This document shows positions 7,815 to 15,486 of a stretch of DNA of 19,062 nucleotides, in pieces. The first letter of the stretch is position 1; each line of letters opens with the position of its first letter. The position numbers and the translations under genes were made by a program. This DNA is from Alphaproteobacteria bacterium (GTDB lineage: Bacteria; Pseudomonadota; Alphaproteobacteria; UBA9219), in the NCBI GenBank assembly GCA_028865155.1, contig JAGWKW010000002.1:1-19062 (forward strand), in the 5' to 3' direction. The notes beneath the pieces were generated by a model that was not told the origin of the DNA, did no database searches, and saw nothing but the letters and a program-made list of their open reading frames with translations.

Positions 7815-8426
7815 ATGATGAGCAAGGATAAAATAGTTCTATACATAGCCTTGCTCCTGTCTTTTGCTGCGTTCAGTGTTTCGTACTTGCGGAGTGCGGC
7901 GGTTGGGGGCGGTACGAATTTGAAAGAAGAGATTGCTGAGTTGTCTGCCCGCTTGAACAAGGTGGATGATCAGTACAAAGCACTTAGTAAAGCTGTTTTG
8001 TCCTTGTCTTTTGATTATTACACTTCCCGAAATACGACAGCATCTTTTTCGCCGACCGATACAAGATTCCAGCTTCTTAGTTCTCCATACGGAAATTTAT
8101 TGGTTTCTCTTACGAATATCAAAAAGTATGGAGATGGATATAAGTTGATTTTTAGTTTTGGAAACCCAACCAGCCTGATTATCGAAGGGGTTAAAGGGTC
8201 TGTAAAATGGGGGCCGAAAATAGATTGGACTCGATATTATAGCGATAAGGCATATAAATCGAATATAGATCAAAACACACAATCCAAAAATTTTGCGATT
8301 CTACAAGACTTATATCCCGGATCTTGGAATCAAGAAGCTGTGGTAATTGGGCCGGCAACAGAGGAAGAAATCGGCAATATTGTATTGTCTAATATTTCGG
8401 CTGACTCCGTTAAAATGCATCGCTAA
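7815..8426 (+). CDS. Membrane-anchored protein of unknown function, DUF3251-like; AT-rich
   Basis: This protein has up to 203 residues and an unknown function. Residues 7-27 form one hydrophobic segment (signal anchor), followed by a short coiled coil (about 37-65, LKEEIAELSARLNKVDDQYK). A globular part follows, containing SSPYGNLLVSLTNIKKYGDG and then GYKLIFSFGNPTS and VKWGP. That pattern resembles my recollection of DUF3251 (E. coli YajI-like envelope proteins), a tentative match. Base composition differs sharply from the neighbours: three 60-base lines counted by hand give 28%, 32% and 38% G+C, against about 60% nearby, and codons are AT-ending. This suggests transfer. Its AAGGAA ribosome site overlaps the ssb stop, so it may be co-translated with ssb. 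The second ATG (7818) has the better spacing. Confidence 0.7.
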   Translation: MMSKDKIVLYIALLLSFAAFSVSYLRSAAVGGGTNLKEEIAELSARLNKVDDQYKALSKAVLSLSFDYYTSRNTTASFSPTDTRFQLLSSPYGNLLVSLTNIKKYGDGYKLIFSFGNPTSLIIEGVKGSVKWGPKIDWTRYYSDKAYKSNIDQNTQSKNFAILQDLYPGSWNQEAVVIGPATEEEIGNIVLSNISADSVKMHR

Positions 8427-8431
8427 ATTTC

Positions 8432-8437
8432 TATAAT
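8432..8437 (+). promoter_or_regulatory. Candidate -10 element upstream of the acetyltransferase and dnaE
   Basis: A perfect TATAAT lies just after the stop of the AT-rich gene, 77 nt before the acetyltransferase ATG. The -35 position (8409-8414, GTTAAA) matches only three of six. The region is locally AT-rich, so a chance match is possible. The rest of the 88-bp gap shows only a GTTCATC direct repeat with a 12-bp period (8456 and 8468). Confidence 0.25.
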
Positions 8438-8514
8438 AATGAGAAGCCTTTCTTCGTTCATCTCCGCGTTCATCCTGCCTACTTGCTTGTCAAAGATATG
8501 AGGCAAATTGCAGC

Positions 8515-9060
8515 ATGACCGATTACCGCATCCGTCCCAGCACCCCCGCCGACACCGAAATTCTCGGCAAAATCCACGCGCAGGCATGGCGGGAAACTTA
8601 TGGCGATATCGTTCCCGCCGATATTCTGGCAACCGCCGCGTCGGTCGAGCATCGCACCGAAATACGCAAGAAAATCTTCGCGCACAGCAAGCCGGACTGC
8701 GGTCATTTCCTGATCGACAGCGACGCGGGCGAGATCGTCGGCTTCGGCGATTGCGGCCCGGCGCGCGACGTCAAAATTTATGCGCCCGGCGAAATCTACA
8801 CGCTTTATCTTTTACGCGCGGCGCAAGGGCGCGCGCTTGGCGGCAGATTGTTGCGTCACATGCTCGGATATCTGGCGGCGCAGGGCTTTGACGGCGCCGC
8901 GCTTGAAGTGTTCGCCAAGAACGATTCGACCATAGGTTTTTATAAACATCTCGGCGGACGCGAGATTGCCCGTAAAGACACGGAAATGGGCGGCGTTTCA
9001 TTGCCGGTTGCGGTTTTCGTCTGGGACGATTTACAATCGTTCAAACAGGAAAAATCGTAA
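8515..9060 (+). CDS. GNAT-family N-acetyltransferase
   Basis: This is a 181-residue acetyltransferase of the GNAT fold. It starts with the typical YRIRPSTPADTEILGKIH first strand and helix, then AWRETYGDIVP. The acetyl-CoA pyrophosphate loop is near residues 102-113 (AAQGRALGGRLL, matching Q/R-x-x-G-x-G/A with Leu before the second Gly). The C-terminal part has ALEVFAKNDSTIGFYKHLGG, the usual N-x-x-x-x-x-FY-x-x-x-G motif. The substrate is unknown. The AWRETYGDIVPADIL stretch is the one seen in many annotated small-molecule or protein acetyltransferases of this subgroup. The stop lies two bases before the dnaE start, so it is probably in one transcript with dnaE. A GAGG sequence lies 11 nt upstream. 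Confidence 0.85.
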   Translation: MTDYRIRPSTPADTEILGKIHAQAWRETYGDIVPADILATAASVEHRTEIRKKIFAHSKPDCGHFLIDSDAGEIVGFGDCGPARDVKIYAPGEIYTLYLLRAAQGRALGGRLLRHMLGYLAAQGFDGAALEVFAKNDSTIGFYKHLGGREIARKDTEMGGVSLPVAVFVWDDLQSFKQEKS

Positions 9061-9062
9061 TT

Positions 9063-12000
9063 ATGTCTAATCCCTCCTTCATCCATCTCCGTGTCCACTC
9101 CGCCTATTCGCTGGCCGAGGGCGCGATCAAGATCGTCGAGGATAAGCCCAAGGACGGCGCCAAGCTGCCGCGCAAAGACCTCGTCAAACTTTGCCTGCAA
9201 CACGATATGCCCGCCGTCGCCCTGACCGACAAAGGCAATCTGTTCGGCGCGCTGGAATTCGCCCAGGCCGCATCCGGCGCAGGCGTGCAGCCCATCATCG
9301 GTTGCCAGATCGCCGTGCTGCGCCCGGAACAGGCGACGCTTAAAACCATGGCGCGGGGGGATTACGACCAGCTTGTGCTGCTCGCCCAGAACGAACAGGG
9401 CTATAAAAACCTGTCCGCGCTTGTCACGCTGTCCTACGTCGAAAAAGACCGGCCCTATCCTTACGTCACTTCGGACGAACTCGCCGCGCATACGGAAGGG
9501 CTGATCGCCCTGTCGGGCGGCACCGAAGGCGAAATCGGTCGCCTTCTGCTCGGTGGCCAGAACGATGCCGCCGATGAAGCCGCGCAAAAATACGCGACAT
9601 TGTTCCCCAACCGCTTTTATATCGAAATCAACCGTCATCATGGTGGCGCAGTCGGCACGAACGAACAGCGCATCGAACATGACCTGATCGACATCGCGTA
9701 CAAACACGACATCCCGCTCGTCGCGACCAACGATGTGTATTTCGGCGAGGCCGACATGTACGACGCGCATGACGCGCTGCTGTGCATTTCGGAAAAAACG
9801 GTGGTGGCGGACACCAACCGCCGCCGCCTGACGCAGGACCATCGTTTCAAGTCGGCGGCGGAAATGCGGACGCTGTTCGCCGATTTGCCCGAAGCCTGCG
9901 ACAACACGATTGTTATCGCGAAACGCTGCGCCTATATGCCGCCCTTGCGCGCGCCGATCCTGCCCGCTTTTTCGACCGCCAAGGGCCGCGACGAATCCGA
10001 AGAATTGCGCGCGCAGGCGAAGGAAGGGCTGAAAGCCCGCCTGAAAGCCGCGCATACCAAGGACAAGAAACCCTACGAAGACAGGCTGGACTTCGAACTC
10101 GACACCATCATCGACATGGGCTTCGCCGGCTACTTCCTGATCGTTTCCGACTTCATCAAATGGTCGAAACAGAACGGCATCGCGGTGGGGCCGGGGCGCG
10201 GGTCCGGCGCGGGCTCGGTCGTGGCATGGTCGCTGCTTATCACCGACCTCGACCCGTTGCGGTTCGGTTTGCTGTTCGAACGTTTCCTGAACCCCGAACG
10301 CGTATCGATGCCCGACTTCGATATCGATTTCTGTCAGGAACGGCGCGACGAAGTCATCGCCTATGTCCAAAACAAATACGGTTCCGACCGCGTCGCGCAA
10401 ATCATCACCTTCGGCAAATTGCAGGCGCGCGCCGCGCTGCGCGATGTCGGGCGCGTGCTTGGCATGCCCTATGGCTATGTCGATAAAATCTGCAAGCTGG
10501 TGCCGAACAATCCGGCCAATCCGGTGACGCTGGGTCAGGCCATCGACGGCGAAGCGCAATTGCAGCAGATGCGCGACGCCGACCCGGTCGTGGCGCAGCT
10601 GATGAATGTCGCGCTGCGGCTCGAAGGGCTGTTCCGCAACGCCTCGACCCATGCGGCGGGCGTCGTGATCGGCGACCGTCCTCTTGTTGAATTGGTTCCG
10701 CTTTACCGCGATCCGGGCGCGGCCTTGCCCGCCACGCAATTCAACATGAAAACGGTCGAAGCGGCCGGTCTGGTCAAATTCGACTTTCTGGGTTTGAAAA
10801 CGCTCGATGTTCTGCAAATGGCGGTCGAATTGCTGCACAAGCGCGGCATCGACATCGACCTCGCCAACCTGCCGTTCGACGACGCGAAGACTTACAAGAT
10901 GCTGACCAAGGGCGACACGACCGGCGTCTTCCAGCTTGAAAGTTCGGGCATGCGCGACGTTCTGCGCAAAGTGCGCCCCAACCGGTTCGAAGACATCATC
11001 GCGCTCGTCGCCCTGTACCGCCCCGGCCCGATGGACAATATCCCGCAATATATCAAATGCAAAAACGGCGAGGAAAAAGTCCATTACCTGCATCCCATCC
11101 TGCAGCCGATCCTCGAAGACACGTTCGGCATCATGATCTATCAGGAACAGGTCATGCAGGCGGCGCAGATGCTGGCCGGGTACAGCCTTGGCGCGGCGGA
11201 TTTGCTGCGCCGCGCGATGGGCAAGAAAAAAGCGTCGGAAATGGCGGCGCAGCGCGCGAATTTCATCAAGGGCGCGGGCGATAGGCATAACGTGCCGCCC
11301 GATCAGGCCGGGATGATTTTCGACCAGATCGACAAATTCGCGGGCTACGGCTTCAACAAAAGCCACGCGGCGGCCTATGCACTCGTCGCTTATCAAACCG
11401 CGTATCTGAAGGCCAATCACCCGGTCGAATTCTTCGCCGCTGCGATGAATTTCGAACTCGGCGACACCGATAAACTGAATGTCTTCCGGCAGGAACTCGC
11501 GCGAAATCGCATTTCTTTGCTGCCGCCCGACATCAACGCATCCTTCCCGACTTTCGCGGTCGAACAGCATGGCGACAAGCTGGCGATCCGTTATGCTTTG
11601 GCGGCGATCAAAGGCGTCGGCATGGCCGCGATGCACAGCGTGGTTGCCGCGCGCGGCGACAAACCGTTCGCCGATCTCTTCGACTTTGCCGAACGCGTCG
11701 ATCCGCATGTCGTGAACCGCAAACAGCTTGAAAATCTTGCCGCAGGCGGCGCGTTCGACAGCCTGAACAAAAACCGCGCGCAGGTCATTGCCGGTATCGA
11801 CACGCTGCTCAAACACAGCCAGCAAACGCAGTCCGAAAAGCAAAGCGGACAATCCAACATGTTCGCCGCCGCGCACCAAGCAGAGCGCCCGCCCTTGCCG
11901 GCGGCCAAGAATTGGGACGCGCTGACGAAATTGCAGCACGAATTTTCCGCCCTCGGCTTTTACCTGTCCGCGCATCCGCTCGACGCCTATCGCCCGATAC

Positions 12001-12572
12001 TGGAACGCATCGGCGCGGTCGCGGCCGCGCAGGTCGCAGGCAAACAGCGCGCGACCGGGCCGAACCGTTTCAAAATGGCGGGCATCGTCTTGGCGAAACA
12101 GGAACGCACGTCGAAACAGGGCAACAAATTCGCCTTCGTGCAGCTATCGGACGGCAGCGGCGCGTTCGAAATGACCGTGTTTTCGGAACTGCTTGCCGCC
12201 AAACGCGATGCGCTCGAAGCGGGGCAGGCCGTGCTGGTCGAAGTCGATGCGCAGGCCAATACGCAAGGCGGCGGCGGGCGCGAAGGCGCGCCGGATTTAC
12301 GCTTCATCGCGCGGTCGATCGAACCGTTGGCCGATGCGGCGGCGCGCGCCGCGCGCGGCATCCGGGTCAAGCTGTACGACGCCGAGCCTGTGCCGGAAAT
12401 TCAAAAATGGCTCGAAACCCAGCCGAAAGGCCGCGCGCAGATCGTTCTCGCGCTCGATCTCGACGACGGCGAAGAAGCGGAAATCGAAATACAGGGCGGC
12501 TGGAACCTGACCGACGCGGCCAAAACCGCGCTGCGCCAAATGGGCGGCGGCCTTGAAGTCACCGAATATTGA
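9063..12572 (+). CDS. dnaE: DNA polymerase III alpha subunit, DnaE
   Basis: This is the 1169-residue catalytic subunit of the replicative polymerase. The PHP domain comes first (FIHLRVHSAYSLAEGA at 6-21; the HLRVH form resembles the inactive E. coli PHP). The polymerase core has the glycine-rich GPGRGSGAGS at 376-385 and catalytic aspartates D420 and D422 in PDFDIDF and D574 in KFDFLGL, equivalent to E. coli D401, D403 and D555. A helix-hairpin-helix region follows, then the probable internal beta-clamp motif QSNMF at 930-934 (QADMF in E. coli). An OB fold (about 1000-1080) and a C-terminal domain end the protein. The length is close to E. coli (1160). AGGA lies 12 nt upstream of the ATG. The 3' end abuts the convergent lipoprotein gene with no gap. 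Confidence 0.98.
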   Translation: MSNPSFIHLRVHSAYSLAEGAIKIVEDKPKDGAKLPRKDLVKLCLQHDMPAVALTDKGNLFGALEFAQAASGAGVQPIIGCQIAVLRPEQATLKTMARGDYDQLVLLAQNEQGYKNLSALVTLSYVEKDRPYPYVTSDELAAHTEGLIALSGGTEGEIGRLLLGGQNDAADEAAQKYATLFPNRFYIEINRHHGGAVGTNEQRIEHDLIDIAYKHDIPLVATNDVYFGEADMYDAHDALLCISEKTVVADTNRRRLTQDHRFKSAAEMRTLFADLPEACDNTIVIAKRCAYMPPLRAPILPAFSTAKGRDESEELRAQAKEGLKARLKAAHTKDKKPYEDRLDFELDTIIDMGFAGYFLIVSDFIKWSKQNGIAVGPGRGSGAGSVVAWSLLITDLDPLRFGLLFERFLNPERVSMPDFDIDFCQERRDEVIAYVQNKYGSDRVAQIITFGKLQARAALRDVGRVLGMPYGYVDKICKLVPNNPANPVTLGQAIDGEAQLQQMRDADPVVAQLMNVALRLEGLFRNASTHAAGVVIGDRPLVELVPLYRDPGAALPATQFNMKTVEAAGLVKFDFLGLKTLDVLQMAVELLHKRGIDIDLANLPFDDAKTYKMLTKGDTTGVFQLESSGMRDVLRKVRPNRFEDIIALVALYRPGPMDNIPQYIKCKNGEEKVHYLHPILQPILEDTFGIMIYQEQVMQAAQMLAGYSLGAADLLRRAMGKKKASEMAAQRANFIKGAGDRHNVPPDQAGMIFDQIDKFAGYGFNKSHAAAYALVAYQTAYLKANHPVEFFAAAMNFELGDTDKLNVFRQELARNRISLLPPDINASFPTFAVEQHGDKLAIRYALAAIKGVGMAAMHSVVAARGDKPFADLFDFAERVDPHVVNRKQLENLAAGGAFDSLNKNRAQVIAGIDTLLKHSQQTQSEKQSGQSNMFAAAHQAERPPLPAAKNWDALTKLQHEFSALGFYLSAHPLDAYRPILERIGAVAAAQVAGKQRATGPNRFKMAGIVLAKQERTSKQGNKFAFVQLSDGSGAFEMTVFSELLAAKRDALEAGQAVLVEVDAQANTQGGGGREGAPDLRFIARSIEPLADAAARAARGIRVKLYDAEPVPEIQKWLETQPKGRAQIVLALDLDDGEEAEIEIQGGWNLTDAAKTALRQMGGGLEVTEY

Positions 12573-13280
12573 TTATTTCCCGTGCGGGATGCACGGGAAA
12601 GCCAGCGGGCTGAAAATGCCGCAAATATCCGAAGGCTTTGCGCCCGTGACATGCACGGTGAAAGTCGGGACGCCGCCCGTAACCTTGACCTCCGGCACGA
12701 CCGCGAAATGCAAACCCTCGGCATCGTCGCCGGCCGCTTTCTTCGCCTCATAAAGATGCGCCTCGGCCATCGCCTCGGTCGGATAGGAACCCAAATCGGC
12801 ATATATCTCGCCCGCCGCCTCGGCTTTCTGCGCCGCCTGCTGCGCCTGCAAGCTTTCCGCCTTGGCAAGATTCTGCCGCAAGGCGAGCGGAGCCTTGCCA
12901 TCGTCTTTGTAAGGCGCAAGCAGGATGACCGCTTCCGATTCCTTGCCTTCGGCGATCAGCACATGGGCCAGATTGTTGGTCGCGATCACGTCGCCGGGCG
13001 TCAGGTCGAGCGCGCGGCGATAGGCGATCTCGGCCTTGTCGCTATGTTTCAGCATCTCCTCGGCTACGCCAAGCCCGTTCCATGCGCGCGCATTGTCGCC
13101 GTCGCGCGTAACCGCGCTTTCGTAAACGTCGCGGGCCTGCGCTGCCTCGCCATTGGCAAGGAGGAATTTGCCCTGCACGCACAGGGCTTCGGACATTTTA
13201 ACGGCTTCCGGCGACGGGGTGGATGCGCAAGCCGTCAGCGCAAGGCACAGGCAGAAGAAAGAAAATTTCCGCAAAGACAT
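12573..13280 (-). CDS. TPR-repeat lipoprotein with SPOR-like C-terminus
   Basis: This is a 235-residue predicted lipoprotein. The signal sequence MSLRKFSFFCLCLALTAC ends in a lipobox (L15-T-A-C18), so lipidation at C18 is likely. Residues about 25-150 carry tetratricopeptide repeats (ARDVYESAVTRDGDNARAWN, then KAEIAYRRALDLTPGDVIAT). A helical Ala/Gln-rich linker follows (about 150-170). The end, starting YADLGSYPTEAMAEAHLYE, resembles a SPOR domain, which binds peptidoglycan. The function is unknown; an envelope scaffold role is an inference. I chose the start at 13280 because GGAGGGG lies 6 nt upstream and it begins the signal peptide. A longer frame to 13400 adds 40 residues unlike a protein start. 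The last codons form one arm of a perfect inverted repeat. Confidence 0.82.
   Translation of the reverse strand: MSLRKFSFFCLCLALTACASTPSPEAVKMSEALCVQGKFLLANGEAAQARDVYESAVTRDGDNARAWNGLGVAEEMLKHSDKAEIAYRRALDLTPGDVIATNNLAHVLIAEGKESEAVILLAPYKDDGKAPLALRQNLAKAESLQAQQAAQKAEAAGEIYADLGSYPTEAMAEAHLYEAKKAAGDDAEGLHFAVVPEVKVTGGVPTFTVHVTGAKPSDICGIFSPLAFPCIPHGK
12576..12600. terminator. Perfect 10-bp inverted repeat at the dnaE/lipoprotein gene junction
   Basis: TTTCCCGTGC (12576-12585) and GCACGGGAAA (12591-12600) form a perfect 10-bp stem with loop GGGAT. It begins 3 bp after the dnaE stop and lies wholly inside the 3' coding end of the convergent lipoprotein gene. It probably terminates or stabilises the 3' end of the dnaE transcript. 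On the minus strand it is followed by AATAATCAATATT, a weak tail. No T tract follows on the plus strand. Confidence 0.6.
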
Positions 13281-13313
13281 GAAGGTCCCCTCCGGCAAAG
13301 GCATCGGAACCGC

Positions 13314-13342
13314 ATTTTGTCTCAAAAACGCGCGTTTACCAA
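13314..13342 (-). promoter_or_regulatory. Candidate sigma-70 promoter of the lipoprotein gene
   Basis: On the minus strand TTGGTA (13342-13337) and CAAAAT (13319-13314) are separated by 17 bases, each matching four of six consensus positions. Transcription would start near 13307, about 27 nt before the ATG. The perfect palindrome at 13326-13337 lies between the two hexamers. Confidence 0.4.
13326..13337. promoter_or_regulatory. Perfect 12-bp palindrome, candidate operator
   Basis: AAACGCGCGTTT is its own reverse complement. It sits in the 95-bp divergent region between the lipoprotein gene and the MarR-type regulator, in the spacer of the predicted lipoprotein promoter, where a bound dimer would block RNA polymerase. 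Regulation by the adjacent MarR protein is an inference. A second, imperfect palindrome around CAATTG (13340-13345) lies beside it. Confidence 0.4.
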
Positions 13343-13375
13343 TTGTTATTTTTCTCGGGCCTATGCTGGCTTGCC

Positions 13376-13852
13376 ATGACCGAACGCGAAAACCCTTCAT
13401 CGTTGCAGGCCGCGCAGGATTTGCCGCGCCTGATCGAACGCATGCACAGGCGCTATCTCGACGTCGTGCGCATCGAACTGGCGCGCCGGGGTTTCAACGA
13501 TATCAGCCCGGTGCAGGCGATGATGCTCGGCGCTATCGGCAATGACCAGATCTCCGTGCGCGACCTGATCGAACGCGGCCATTATCTCGGCTCCAACGCG
13601 TCCTATAATCTGAAAAATCTGGTCGATGGCGGCTATGTGTCGCGACAATCTTCGGCGCGCGACCGTCGCTCGGCGCTGCTCAAGGTCACGCCCAAAGGAA
13701 ACGAAATCCTTTCCGCGCTTTCCGCGCTCAATACGCAAATGGCCGAAGGCGACACCGGCGACCTCGACGCCGCGCGGCAAACCTTGCGCAAGCTCGAACG
13801 GCGCTGGACCGACGCCGTCCGTGCTGAACCCGGCGGCGACGAAGATTTTTAA
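13376..13852 (+). CDS. MarR-family winged-helix regulator, LdtR-like
   Basis: This is a 158-residue dimeric winged-helix DNA-binding regulator. The helical start (about 12-40) is the dimerisation region. The recognition helix region is [20 protein letters not shown] (71-90), and the wing carries the D-R-R-S motif (96-99). The YLGSNxSYNLKxLV pattern is that of the alphaproteobacterial LdtR-like branch, known in Liberibacter and Rhizobium relatives for control of L,D-transpeptidase and stress genes. I chose the ATG at 13376; a TTG at 13343 would add MLFFSGLCWLA. No Shine-Dalgarno sequence is visible, and TATGCT (13362-13367) lies 8 nt before the ATG, so the mRNA may be leaderless. The 3' end overlaps hemF by 4 nt, convergently. 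The ligand is unknown. Confidence 0.85.
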   Translation: MTERENPSSLQAAQDLPRLIERMHRRYLDVVRIELARRGFNDISPVQAMMLGAIGNDQISVRDLIERGHYLGSNASYNLKNLVDGGYVSRQSSARDRRSALLKVTPKGNEILSALSALNTQMAEGDTGDLDAARQTLRKLERRWTDAVRAEPGGDEDF

Positions 13853-14703
13853 GGCCACTTCGCTTCGGGCGGCAGCGACATCAAAATCGCCTCCGTATTG
13901 CCGCCGGTTTTAAGCCCGAATACCGTGCCCCGGTCGTACAATAAATTGAATTCGGCATAGCGTCCGCGCCGCACAAGCTGATGCTCGCGCTGTTCGTCCG
14001 TCCACAGGCTTTCCATGCGTGCGCGCACGATCTTCGGATAGATGTCGAGGAACGCGCGTCCGACATCCTGCGTAAAGGCGAAATCCGTATCCCAATCCTC
14101 GTCGAGCCAGTCGTAAAAAATGCCGCCGACGCCGCGCGGTTCATTGCGATGCGGCAGGTAAAAATACTCGTCGCACCATTTGGAAAATTTATCGTAATAA
14201 TCCGCGCCATGCCTGTCGCAGGCGGCTTTCAACGCATCGTGAAACAGTTTTTTATCTTCCGCCGTCTCTGATGTATCGACAAACATCGGCGTCAAATCCG
14301 CGCCGCCGCCGAACCACGCTTTCGACGTCACGATATGGCGGGTGTTCATATGCACGGCCGGAACGAGCGGCGAGCGCATATGCGCGACCAAACTGATGCC
14401 CGACGCCCAGAACGCGCCGTCACCTTCCGCGCCCGGAATCTGCTTGCGGAAATCTTCGGAAAAAACCCCGTGAACGGTCGAGATATTGACGCCGACTTTC
14501 TCGAACACGCGCCCGCGCATGATCGAAATTTCACCGCCTCCGCCATCTGCGCGATCCCATTTTTTACGTTCGAACCGGCCCGGCGGCAGTGCGGCATGAC
14601 ACGTGCCTTGCAAACCGTCTTCGATGGACTCGAACGCGGCGCAAATCTTGTCGCGCAGATCGCGGAACCACGCGGCGGCCTGTTCTTTCCGCGCTTCTGA
14701 CAT
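13849..14703 (-). CDS. hemF: Oxygen-dependent coproporphyrinogen III oxidase HemF
   Basis: This 284-residue cytoplasmic enzyme of haem synthesis oxidatively decarboxylates coproporphyrinogen III to protoporphyrinogen IX using O2. Family landmarks in order: the [20 protein letters not shown] block (54-73), [20 protein letters not shown] with H108 and H118 (104-123), [10 protein letters not shown] (130-139), [16 protein letters not shown] with H175 (175-190), and the C-terminal [16 protein letters not shown] (225-240) followed by [18 protein letters not shown]. The length is close to E. coli HemF (299). The ATG overlaps the stop of the GST-like gene upstream by one base (TGATG); a TTG at 14706 is a less likely start. 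Dependence on oxygen implies aerobic or microaerobic growth. Confidence 0.97.
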   Translation of the reverse strand: MSEARKEQAAAWFRDLRDKICAAFESIEDGLQGTCHAALPPGRFERKKWDRADGGGGEISIMRGRVFEKVGVNISTVHGVFSEDFRKQIPGAEGDGAFWASGISLVAHMRSPLVPAVHMNTRHIVTSKAWFGGGADLTPMFVDTSETAEDKKLFHDALKAACDRHGADYYDKFSKWCDEYFYLPHRNEPRGVGGIFYDWLDEDWDTDFAFTQDVGRAFLDIYPKIVRARMESLWTDEQREHQLVRRGRYAEFNLLYDRGTVFGLKTGGNTEAILMSLPPEAKWP

Positions 14704-15404
14704 CAAAAATCCAGGTCTGCGTAATGGCGCGGCGGCGGGAAGCCGGGAATGTAATCGCCCAGAATGCCGCGAAAAGACGGGCGCGATTTAAGCCGTGCGT
14801 ACCATTCCTTGGCCAGCGGAAACGAATCCCACGGCACGTCGCCCAGATAGTCAATGACCGACAAATGCCCGCCTGCGGCCAGATCGGCCAAGGTCAAAGC
14901 CTCGCCCGCCAGCCAGTTGCGCCGTTCCGTCAGCCAGCCGATATAATCCAGATGTCCGCGAATATTGGCGCATGCGGCGCGGATCACCGCGCTGTCGGGC
15001 TCGCCGTCCCTTGTGCCGTACTGGCCGCGCAGCCGTTTCAAGGCTTTCTCGCCGATCAAAAGGCGCGACACTTCGTTGTCGAATTTGCGGTCGAACCAGC
15101 CGACCAGCCGCCGCGTTTCGGCGCGTTCGACCGGCGTTTTGCCGAGCAGCGTTCCGGTATGGGTCTCGTCGAGATATTCGCAAATCGCCTGCGCGTCGGC
15201 CAGAACCTGCTCGCCGCCATCCTGCTCGATGACCAGAACAGGCACATCGGCGGCGGCGTTGAGCGCGCGCAGCTCGTCGCTCGGCTCCCACGGTTTTTCG
15301 AGCGTCAGCGCGCAGGCGACGCCTTTTTCGGCCATGGCAAGGCGGACGCGGCGCGAACCGGGGTCGAGCGGATGATGATAAAGGCGATAGACGGCGGCTG
15401 ACAT
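14703..15404 (-). CDS. Glutathione S-transferase family protein
   Basis: This is a 233-residue protein of the cytosolic GST fold. The N-terminal thioredoxin-like domain (about 1-80) starts [20 protein letters not shown], with the cis-proline motif DVPVLV (about 53-58) and a glutathione-binding Q-A-I (about 71-73). The all-helical C-terminal domain contains [20 protein letters not shown], the usual N-capping box. Where relatives often have C-P-x-S/C, this one has D14-P-G-S17, so any catalysis would rely on S17 or another residue. The substrate is unknown. It is translationally coupled to hemF (TGATG), so a role around haem or oxidative stress is possible but unproven. Another start at 15422 would add six residues; neither has a good ribosome site. 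Confidence 0.85.
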   Translation of the reverse strand: MSAAVYRLYHHPLDPGSRRVRLAMAEKGVACALTLEKPWEPSDELRALNAAADVPVLVIEQDGGEQVLADAQAICEYLDETHTGTLLGKTPVERAETRRLVGWFDRKFDNEVSRLLIGEKALKRLRGQYGTRDGEPDSAVIRAACANIRGHLDYIGWLTERRNWLAGEALTLADLAAGGHLSVIDYLGDVPWDSFPLAKEWYARLKSRPSFRGILGDYIPGFPPPRHYADLDF

Positions 15405-15436
15405 GGGCTTTATGGTTATCATGCCTTTGCGAAAAA

Positions 15437-15461
15437 GGCTAGAACCTCCAGCAGGTTAGCC
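15437..15461. promoter_or_regulatory. Imperfect inverted repeat in a divergent intergenic region
   Basis: GGCTAGAACCT (15437-15447) and AGGTTAGCC (15453-15461) pair except for a two-base bulge, with spacer CCAGC. The element lies in the 82-bp gap between the divergent GST-like gene and the GT25 gene, and is either an operator or a hairpin in the leader of one of them. A 6-bp GCCTTT/AAAGGC hairpin (15423-15439) adjoins it. Confidence 0.25.
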
Positions 15462-15486
15462 GGCGCGGCCGGGAAGGGTAACAGGG

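Noticed and set aside
8456..8471. GTTC direct repeat before the GNAT gene, resembling a LexA box.
   Set aside because: The spacing is 8 bases, not the 7 required by alphaproteobacterial LexA, and the gene is not a known SOS member.
8940..11975. A very long open frame (about 1011 codons) on the minus strand opposite dnaE.
   Set aside because: It lies wholly over dnaE and the GNAT gene end, which are clear genes. The product is rich in Arg, His, Gln, Asp and Phe without any family motif, as expected for the antisense frame of a GC-rich gene.
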